From: Alistipes sp.
GTDB lineage: Bacteria; Bacteroidota; Bacteroidia; Bacteroidales; Rikenellaceae
DNA: 7,563 bases
Assembly: GCA_020026415.1 (NCBI GenBank)
Contig: JAHHQL010000029.1
Location: 1 to 7,563 of the forward strand
Direction: 5' to 3'
Positions 1-5,224 of this stretch are shown here, piece by piece. Position numbers and translations under genes: made by a program. Below the pieces are notes generated by a model. It did no database searches, had not been told where the DNA came from, and was given only the letters and a program-made list of their open reading frames with translations. Numbering within the stretch: the first letter of the stretch is position 1; every line of letters starts with the position of its first letter.

Positions 1-374
1 ATATCAGACGGCAAATACCGTTACGGAAACTTTTTGAGGAGTGCAGATTCCAGGAAGAAAAGGATGTATTCCCCAACCTTCGCTGGTTGCCATCAACGGC
101 TATAAATCCGAGGGAATCCCACATACCGTTCTACAATAAGGTGTGGCCGTGTGATGATCCTTTTTGGGCAGAGCACAAGCCCGGTGATGAGTGGGGCTGC
201 CAATGTGATTGGGAGCCAACCGATGACCCAGTAACAGATAATCGTGGACTCGACAAGGGTGTTACTCCCTCTCTGGGTCTTGGGGGAAATCCCGCAAAAA
301 GCGGGCAAATATTTTCACAGGACCACCCGTATTTCCCCTCTGATTGTAGCGTATGTCCGTTCGCGGATAAGCAG
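1..374 (+). mobile_element. Prophage remnant: 3' part of a Mu F-like minor head protein gene
   Basis: The encoded residues carry the conserved end of the phage head morphogenesis domain: a DDPFW...H...W-G-C-x-C core and a later GNP-x-K-S-G-x-I-F-S...HPYF block. Mu F/gp7 proteins sit at the portal in Mu-like and SPP1-like phages and help load or assemble the capsid. Exactly where phage sequence stops cannot be fixed. The last convincing phage residues are HPYF at 324-335, and the cysteine pair SDCSVC just after may also be phage. By hand count 150 of the first 300 bases are G/C, which looks lower than the ligase gene downstream. Whether a complete prophage lies to the left cannot be seen. Confidence 0.6.
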
Positions 375-1118
375 CTCTCCCTTATGATCAGCTCGGTGCA
401 GGACGGAAAATGTGTGGTGATCGAGAAAACACCCGAACGGCAGGATGTTTACGACGTATCGGGGAATCGGCTTGCATTGAGCAACCATTTCCGCTCCGAG
501 GGGCTTAAAGATACGCCCTTGAATCGCAAAAATATCGCCCGCTCCGATTCGCGTTTTCGCTTGGAGCGCATCGAGGAACTCGCCTCGGAGAATAGCCCGA
601 TCAGTATCGAAAAAATGGTTGCGATTCTGCGTGACCGGCAACTGAATGGCGGGCAAGATCTGGGGCTTGCGAACCCGATGGCGATAAACCAACAGATTGC
701 CCACCACAGCGTGGTGTTCCTGCCCGAAAAGTTGCAGATGTGGATCTCAACGGGTGAGTGGGGCTATGGTGAGTGGGTGTGCTACGATGTGGGCGCGATC
801 CTACGGGGCGAAAAATCCTTTGATGGGGAACTGACCTCGGAGAACATAATTCCCGCCGACAGCCTGTTCCGTAAAAACGAATTACCCAAATTACTACAAT
901 ACAGATCGTTGAAACACCGTCTTTGCGCCCGAAACGTCGATTCGTTGGCGATTTTCAATCCGTCCAATTGGGAGAGTTACTCCGCGGCGGGTGATTTTTA
1001 CCGGGCATCGGATCGTGGAAAGGCACTTGATGCCTACCGCAAGGCACTCCGCCTGCCGATGACCGATGGCGATTGCGAGGTGCTTCGACGCAAAATAGAA
1101 GAATTAGAAAATGATTAA
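3..1118 (+). CDS. Chimeric frame: phage Mu F-like head protein end joined to C-terminal half of a C45/AAT-family acyltransferase (5' partial)
   Basis: The frame has no stop from base 3 to the TAA at 1116-1118, giving 371 visible residues, so it enters from outside the window. The TTG at 87 is only an internal Leu codon. Bases 3 to about 340 encode features typical of Mu F / SPP1 gp7 minor head proteins: FPNLRW, then CDDPFWAEHKPGDEWGCQCDWEP (key residues DDPFW, H, WGCQC), then GLGGNPAKSGQIFSQDHPYF. From about base 375 the protein instead matches the C-terminal half of peptidase C45 / AAT proteins: DGKCVVIEKTP, the SNHFRSEG motif, SRFRLERIEEL, a MVAILRD helix, and N-AINQQIAHHSVVF followed by MWIS. 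It ends with a Bacteroidota-type TPR-like tail (GDFYRASDRGKALDAYRKAL). The AAT N-terminal half, which carries the autoproteolytic nucleophile Cys, is absent. It is therefore unlikely to be an active acyltransferase. It overlaps the ligase gene by 8 bases. The domain assignments are from remembered family motifs. Confidence 0.8.
   Translation: MRRQIPLRKLFEECRFQEEKDVFPNLRWLPSTAINPRESHIPFYNKVWPCDDPFWAEHKPGDEWGCQCDWEPTDDPVTDNRGLDKGVTPSLGLGGNPAKSGQIFSQDHPYFPSDCSVCPFADKQLSLMISSVQDGKCVVIEKTPERQDVYDVSGNRLALSNHFRSEGLKDTPLNRKNIARSDSRFRLERIEELASENSPISIEKMVAILRDRQLNGGQDLGLANPMAINQQIAHHSVVFLPEKLQMWISTGEWGYGEWVCYDVGAILRGEKSFDGELTSENIIPADSLFRKNELPKLLQYRSLKHRLCARNVDSLAIFNPSNWESYSAAGDFYRASDRGKALDAYRKALRLPMTDGDCEVLRRKIEELEND
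336..389. other. Junction zone between phage and acyltransferase sequence
   Basis: The change of homology falls between the phage HPYF block (ending at 335) and the acyltransferase IEKTP block (beginning at 420). The best estimate is 336-389, because residues from about LSLMISS onward fit the strand that precedes DGKxVVIEKTP in C45 proteins. The reading frame is kept across the join. I see no obvious direct repeat, att core or insertion-sequence end here, so the mechanism (deletion, illegitimate recombination, or an assembly error) is undetermined. Confidence 0.5.
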
Positions 1119-2418
1119 GGATTCAACCGTTCAGTTCCTTCCCGCCCCCGAAATCAAGGCATGGCAGGAGGCACGTTTGAAAGAGGAGTTGGCCTACCTT
1201 GAGGCGCATTCTCCGTTTTATCAGGCAATGTTTCGTCGCGAGGGGATCGACCCCCGTACGATTCGGCATATTGAGGATTTGCAGCGTGTGCCCGTGACCA
1301 CGAAAGAGGATCTGCAACTGCACAACGAGGCGTTCCTGTGCGTTCCGCGCGAGGAGGTCATCGACTATGTCACCACTTCGGGTACGCTCGGCGATCCCGT
1401 GACCTTTGCCCTCACGGAAAGCGACCTTGCGCGTCTGGCCTACAACGAATATCTTTCGTTCTCGACGGCAGGCATCACCCGCAACGACATCATGCAGTTG
1501 ATGACGACCATCGACCGCCGATTTATGGCAGGTTTGGCCTATTTCATGGGTGCACGCGAGTTGGGATGCGGTGTGATCCGCGTGGGTAACGGCATTCCCG
1601 AATTGCAGTGGGACACGATCAAGCGCATCCGCCCGTCGTTCTGCATGGTCGTGCCGTCGTTTCTCAATAAACTGATCGCCTATGCCGAGCATAACGGCAT
1701 CGACTACAACCATTCGTCGCTGAAGAAGGCGGTCTGCATCGGCGAGTCGTTGCGCAATACCGATTTTACGCTCAACACCTTGGGTAGGCAGATCACCGAC
1801 AAGTGGCCCGAATTGAAACTCTACACGACCTACGCCTCGACCGAAATGCAGAGTTCGTTCACGGAGTGCGATTACGGGTGCGGTGGTCACCTGCAACCCG
1901 ATCTGATCATCGTGGAGTTGCTCGACGAGCAGAATCAACCCGTCAAGGACGGCGAGCCGGGCGAAGTGACCATCACGACCCTGGGCGTGCGCGGTATGCC
2001 GTTGTTGCGCTTCAAGACGGGTGATTTGTGTATGGCCTACACGGAGCCGTGCCGATGCGGCCGCCATACGATGCGACTCAGCCCCGTGATCGGTCGGAAG
2101 GGGCAGATGATCAAGTATAAAGGTACGACGATTTTCCCGCCTGCGCTGTTCGATATTCTGGACAACGTAAGTTATGTCGAGAACTACATCGTTGAACTCT
2201 CAAACAACGAGAGCGACAAGGATCAGGTGACGGTGCGCGTCGGATTGAAGCACGAGGCGGATTTCGATGTGGTGAAGGAACTCAAGGATCGTTTCCGCGC
2301 CAAGATCCGTGTGGCACCCGACATCGTGGTGGACACGGTCGAGCGGGTGCGGGCGATGAATTTCCCCGCGATGAGCCGCAAGTGCGTGAAATTTGTCGAT
2401 CTGAGAAAGGAAAATTAA
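1111..2418 (+). CDS. PaaK-like phenylacetate-CoA ligase family adenylating enzyme
   Basis: This 435-residue protein belongs to the PaaK branch of the ANL (adenylate-forming) superfamily. These enzymes activate an aryl or other carboxylate as the acyl-AMP and pass it to a thiol such as CoA. Visible motifs in order are the phosphate-binding TTSGTLGDPV (88-97), the A5 motif YASTE (241-245), RFKTGD (300-305) with the ribose-binding Asp, the hinge and A8 region GRKGQMIKYKGTTIFP (328-343), and a small C-terminal domain ending KCVKFVDLR. The EC-x3-CGGH (252-259) and CRCGR (314-318) cysteines match family positions and may bind a structural metal. Length is normal and all core motifs are present, so it looks intact. 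ATG at 1111 overlaps the previous frame by 8 bases (ATGATTAA), suggesting translational coupling. The substrate cannot be read from sequence. Pairing with a C45 acyltransferase suggests, by inference only, an aryl-polyene/dialkylresorcinol setting. Confidence 0.88.
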   Translation: MIKDSTVQFLPAPEIKAWQEARLKEELAYLEAHSPFYQAMFRREGIDPRTIRHIEDLQRVPVTTKEDLQLHNEAFLCVPREEVIDYVTTSGTLGDPVTFALTESDLARLAYNEYLSFSTAGITRNDIMQLMTTIDRRFMAGLAYFMGARELGCGVIRVGNGIPELQWDTIKRIRPSFCMVVPSFLNKLIAYAEHNGIDYNHSSLKKAVCIGESLRNTDFTLNTLGRQITDKWPELKLYTTYASTEMQSSFTECDYGCGGHLQPDLIIVELLDEQNQPVKDGEPGEVTITTLGVRGMPLLRFKTGDLCMAYTEPCRCGRHTMRLSPVIGRKGQMIKYKGTTIFPPALFDILDNVSYVENYIVELSNNESDKDQVTVRVGLKHEADFDVVKELKDRFRAKIRVAPDIVVDTVERVRAMNFPAMSRKCVKFVDLRKEN

Positions 2419-2442
2419 ATTGTCCCCCACAGGGAGCGTTTG

Positions 2443-2477
2443 AAAAGAGGAAAGAGAAAAATCTTTCCTCTTTTTTT
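2443..2477 (+). terminator. Rho-independent terminator after the PaaK-like gene
   Basis: A perfect 12-bp stem, AAAAGAGGAAAG (2443-2454) with CTTTCCTCTTTT (2463-2474), is closed by an 8-base A-rich loop and followed directly by further T residues, so a run of seven T ends at 2477. It lies 25 bases past the ligase stop codon. It insulates the acyltransferase/ligase transcript from the efflux operon, which therefore needs its own promoter. Confidence 0.9.
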
Positions 2478-2482
2478 GTGGC

Positions 2483-2499
2483 TGTAAAGAATCGTTACA
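2483..2499. promoter_or_regulatory. Upstream dyad operator 1 (TGTAA-N7-TTACA)
   Basis: The inverted half-sites TGTAA (2483-2487) and TTACA (2495-2499) are separated by AGAATCG. The same half-sites and the same 7-base spacer length recur 21 bp downstream. If the sigma-54 promoter proposed here is right, this site centres near -109, a usual place for an enhancer-binding activator. The regulator is not encoded in the window. Confidence 0.55.
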
Positions 2500-2503
2500 T
2501 GAG

Positions 2504-2520
2504 TGTAAAGTTTCTTTACA
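2504..2520. promoter_or_regulatory. Upstream dyad operator 2 (TGTAA-N7-TTACA)
   Basis: The half-sites TGTAA (2504-2508) and TTACA (2516-2520) flank AGTTTCT. The symmetry extends to a perfect 9-bp inverted repeat, AGTGTAAAG (2502-2510) and CTTTACACT (2514-2522), around a TTT centre. It is in phase with dyad 1 at two helical turns and would centre near -88. There is no T-run after it and it sits before the operon, so a regulator site fits better than a second terminator. Confidence 0.6.
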
Positions 2521-2542
2521 CTTTGGAAAATGTGCTATTTTT

Positions 2543-2555
2543 CAAATAACTGATA
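2543..2555 (-). promoter_or_regulatory. IHF-like bending site between dyads and promoter
   Basis: Read on the + strand, CAAATAACTGATA matches the reverse of the E. coli IHF consensus (YAA-N4-TTGATW) at all but one defined position. It sits at about -51 in AT-rich sequence, between the dyads and the -24 element, where IHF/HU bends DNA in many sigma-54 promoters. The consensus is short and AT-rich and its use in Bacteroidota is uncertain, so this is weak evidence. Confidence 0.25.
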
Positions 2556-2572
2556 AATAATTGGTTGGCTCT

Positions 2573-2589
2573 TTGGCACGGCAGTCGTA
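2573..2589 (+). promoter_or_regulatory. Candidate sigma-54 (-24/-12) promoter of the efflux operon
   Basis: TTGGCACG (2573-2580) is a full match to the sigma-54 -24 element. After exactly four bases comes TCGTA (2585-2589), against the consensus TTGCW. The GG (2575-2576) and the conserved -13 G (2587) have the right 12-base register, but -12 is T instead of C. Transcription would start near 2600, leaving a 16-base leader before the TolC-family start. The -12 half is imperfect. A housekeeping Bacteroidota promoter (TAnnTTTG type, TAATTTCG at 2590-2597) is an alternative but lacks a well-placed -33 element. Confidence 0.5.
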
Positions 2590-2615
2590 TAATTTCGGGT
2601 AAAACACTAAAAAAA

Positions 2616-3947
2616 ATGAAACGAATCACGATATTACTGCTTGTCTTTGCATCGGTTGTCACAGCGGCGCACGCCCAGCAGAAGATGACCCTTCGCGAAT
2701 GTATGGAGGTTGCCGTCACGAACTCTTCGAAAATGAAGTTGCAGGAGGTTGAAGTCGATGATGCCCGTGCCATGCGCCGGCAGGCGGTTTTGAGTACTTT
2801 CCTTCCACAGGTGAGTGCCGGTACCAATGCCAACTTCAATTTCGGCCGTACGGTCGATCCCGAAACCAATACCTATCAGAGTGTCACCTCGTTCAACAAT
2901 GTCTATTCGCTCGGCGGTCAGATCATGTTGTTCGACGGTTTTTCGGCGGTGAACAACATTAAGATCACCAAGACCTTGCTCCGCATGGGTATTACGCGCG
3001 AGGAGCAACTCCGCGAGGAGATCTGTCTGGCAACGATGGAGGCCTTCTATAATGTGGTCTTTGCCGAAGAGTTGGTCGATGTGTTGGAGTCGTTTGTCGA
3101 GACGGCACGCAAAAACCTCGAACTCGGTTCGCGTCAGCAGGAGTTGGGGCAGAAGGGACATGCCGATGTGGTGCAGTTCGAAGCGGAGTTGGCCGATCGT
3201 GAATTTGAATTGGTCAATGCACGGAATCAGCGTGATAAGGCTCTGCTTACGCTCAAGGATATGATGCTGTGGCCGGTGGATGAGGAGTTGGAGATTGACA
3301 CGCGGGTCGATGCCGAAACGCAACAACTCGAAGTGTCTTATGGCGAATTGGTCGAAGAGGCACATCGCAATCTGCCTGCGCTCATCCTTGCCGAGGGGCG
3401 CAAGACCAACGCACTGCGTTCGCTGCGCACGGCACGCTGGAGTTCGCTCCCGTCGCTGATGTTGTCGGGCGGATGGAGTACGAATTACTTCTCGTTTGAC
3501 AACGGTACGCGCACGCCCGACTTTGCGACCCAGTTCAAGGACAACCGCGGTGAATATGTCATGCTGAATATGTCGATTCCGCTGTTCGGCGGATTCATGC
3601 GCCGAACGAAGATTGCCAAGGCACGTCACGAATTGCGTCGTGCCGAGATCGAATACGATCAGACGCTGCACGATGTCGATCGCGAGGTGACCCGTGCCAT
3701 GCAGGAGCACGAAGGTGCCCGTGCCGCACTGAAGCAGGCCGAGAAACGCTCGCTGGTGCAGGAGGAGGCCTACCGTCTGAACAAAAGCAAACTGGAGCGC
3801 GGTCTGATCTCCCCGTTGGAGTTCCAAACCGCCTCGAACCAATACCTCAAGGCGCGTGCCGAGCGGATGGATGCCCTGTTGAAATACCGCTTGAAGCAAA
3901 GTGTCGTAAGATACTATCAGGGTGAAAGTTATTTGAATCAAAATTAA
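2616..3947 (+). CDS. TolC family outer-membrane efflux protein
   Basis: This 443-residue protein is an outer-membrane channel that would trimerise and dock with the adaptor encoded next. The ATG at 2616, after an A-rich leader, is chosen because it begins a clean signal peptide: MKR, a hydrophobic stretch from ITILLL to VV, and a likely cleavage after AHA at residue 20. A TTG at 2565 in the same frame would put 17 odd residues before it. The family's internal duplication is visible. Each half has a beta-strand region starting FLPQVSAG (62-69) or SLPSLMLSG (277-285), then a second strand ending IMLFDGFSAVNN (103-114) or IPLFGGFMRRTK (321-332), then a long alpha-helical coiled coil. The end, LERGLISPLEFQTASNQYLKAR (393-414), is typical. 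Length is usual. It is the first gene of the efflux operon; cargo is unknown. Confidence 0.92.
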   Translation: MKRITILLLVFASVVTAAHAQQKMTLRECMEVAVTNSSKMKLQEVEVDDARAMRRQAVLSTFLPQVSAGTNANFNFGRTVDPETNTYQSVTSFNNVYSLGGQIMLFDGFSAVNNIKITKTLLRMGITREEQLREEICLATMEAFYNVVFAEELVDVLESFVETARKNLELGSRQQELGQKGHADVVQFEAELADREFELVNARNQRDKALLTLKDMMLWPVDEELEIDTRVDAETQQLEVSYGELVEEAHRNLPALILAEGRKTNALRSLRTARWSSLPSLMLSGGWSTNYFSFDNGTRTPDFATQFKDNRGEYVMLNMSIPLFGGFMRRTKIAKARHELRRAEIEYDQTLHDVDREVTRAMQEHEGARAALKQAEKRSLVQEEAYRLNKSKLERGLISPLEFQTASNQYLKARAERMDALLKYRLKQSVVRYYQGESYLNQN

Positions 3948-3954
3948 AACTGCT

Positions 3955-5214
3955 ATGGATATTATTAAAGAAAAGAAACGCGGAGTGGCACTTGCTTTTA
4001 CCTACAAGGCCGTTCCCTATTGGATCGGAGGAGTTGTTCTTCTGATGGTTGTTTATCTGCTTCTTCGGGACAATGCCCGCACGCTGTCGGTGGATCGCGA
4101 TTCGCTCGTGACGTCCGAAGTGGTCGAGGGCGAGTTCAACGACTACATCCGTGTACGCGGACAGGTGCAGCCCCGTACAACCATTCAACTCAGCCCTCTG
4201 GAGGGCGGGGTTGTCGATCAGATCTTCGTGGAGGAGGGTGCACTGCTCAAAAAGGGCGACCGCATCCTGCAACTTTCGAACGAGAATCTCGACCTTCAGA
4301 TCCTCAATGCCGAGGCCGATCTGGCCGAGAAGGAGAATCTGTTGCGCAACACGATGATCCAGATGGAGCAGCAGCGTCTGAGCGTCAATCAGGAGAAATT
4401 GCAGCTGAAGATTGATGTGGAGCGTTACCGCCGTTCCTACGAATCCCAAAAACAACTTTACACCGAGCAACTCATCTCGCGTGAGGATTACCTGCGAGCA
4501 AAGGAGGACTACGAACTTGCCAAAGGCAAATACGAACTGGTGAAAGAACGCTCCGTGCAGGACAGCCTGTATCGCTCGGTGCAGATTGTTCAGATGGAGG
4601 AGAGCCTCAAGAACATGCGTCTGAACATGACGATCATCCGTAAGCGTAAAGAAAATCTTGTCGTCACGGCACCCATCGACGGAGTGCTCGGACTGCTGGA
4701 TGCCGTTCTCGGCCAGTCGGTTGCCCAAGGCAACAAGATCGGGCAGATCAACAACTTCGGCGAGTATAAGATCGAGGCGCAGATCGACGAACACTACATT
4801 GACCGCATCACGACGGGACTTACGGCTACGTTCCTGCGTGGAGACGAGATCTTCTCGGCCACCGTGCGCAAGGTCTATCCCGAAGTGCGCGACGGCAAAT
4901 TCAAGGCCGATTTCAAATTCTCGGATACGCTTCCCGACAACATCCGCAACGGTCAGAATTACGACCTGAATCTTCAGTTGGGACAACCCGAAAAGGCGTT
5001 GCTTATTTCGCGCGGTGCGTTCTACTACACGACGGGCGGAAAGTGGATCTATGTGATTTCGCAGGACGGCGAGCGTGCCGTGCGTCGAGAAATCGAGATC
5101 GGACGCCAGAATCCGCAGTATTACGAAGTACTCGGCGGCCTGCACCCCGGTGAACGTGTCGTGATTTCGAGTTACGACAATTTTGGAGATAACGAATGTC
5201 TGACTTTTAAATAA
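3955..5214 (+). CDS. HlyD/AcrA-type periplasmic adaptor (membrane fusion protein)
   Basis: This 419-residue adaptor would bridge the inner-membrane permease and the TolC-family channel. It has a short cytoplasmic N-terminus, one membrane anchor (about 21-37, YWIGGVVLLMVVYLLL), and a lipoyl/barrel-sandwich domain split in two. The first half runs about 64-108 (RVRGQVQPRT..., GGVVDQIFVEEGALLKKGDRIL) and the second about 234-264 (LVVTAPIDGVLG..., GQSVAQGNKIGQI). Between them, about 110-232, lies a long alpha-helical hairpin rich in E, K, Q and L. A beta-barrel segment (about 271-345) and a membrane-proximal C-terminal domain ending DNFGDNECLTF follow. It is anchored by a transmembrane helix rather than a lipid, as there is no lipobox. 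It starts 7 bases after the channel gene and 10 bases before the permease, so all three are almost certainly co-transcribed. Confidence 0.92.
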   Translation: MDIIKEKKRGVALAFTYKAVPYWIGGVVLLMVVYLLLRDNARTLSVDRDSLVTSEVVEGEFNDYIRVRGQVQPRTTIQLSPLEGGVVDQIFVEEGALLKKGDRILQLSNENLDLQILNAEADLAEKENLLRNTMIQMEQQRLSVNQEKLQLKIDVERYRRSYESQKQLYTEQLISREDYLRAKEDYELAKGKYELVKERSVQDSLYRSVQIVQMEESLKNMRLNMTIIRKRKENLVVTAPIDGVLGLLDAVLGQSVAQGNKIGQINNFGEYKIEAQIDEHYIDRITTGLTATFLRGDEIFSATVRKVYPEVRDGKFKADFKFSDTLPDNIRNGQNYDLNLQLGQPEKALLISRGAFYYTTGGKWIYVISQDGERAVRREIEIGRQNPQYYEVLGGLHPGERVVISSYDNFGDNECLTFK

Positions 5215-5224
5215 CCCATCTGCT

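Noticed and set aside
87..89. TTG as the start codon of the first gene
   Set aside because: The same frame is open upstream to base 3 and encodes more of the phage head domain (FPNLRW directly before it), so the real start is outside the window.
1123..2067. Minus-strand open frame of 314 codons opposite the ligase gene
   Set aside because: Covers the antisense of the conserved adenylation motifs and shows no recognisable domain.
2502..2522. Second terminator hairpin (AGTGTAAAG/CTTTACACT)
   Set aside because: No T-run follows, the loop is only 3 bases, a strong terminator already lies just upstream, and the same dyad geometry repeats 21 bp away. An operator is the better reading.
2565..2567. 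TTG as an upstream start for the TolC-family gene
   Set aside because: It adds 17 residues before a well-formed signal peptide and would start inside the proposed promoter; ATG at 2616 fits better.
2590..2597. Housekeeping Bacteroidota -7 element TAATTTCG
   Set aside because: One mismatch to TAnnTTTG, and no TTTG-type -33 element at the usual ~19-base spacing; kept only as an alternative to the sigma-54 promoter.
2634..3941. Minus-strand open frame of 435 codons opposite the TolC-family gene
   Set aside because: Same reason: fully antisense to a motif-rich gene and low-complexity His/Gln/Leu composition.
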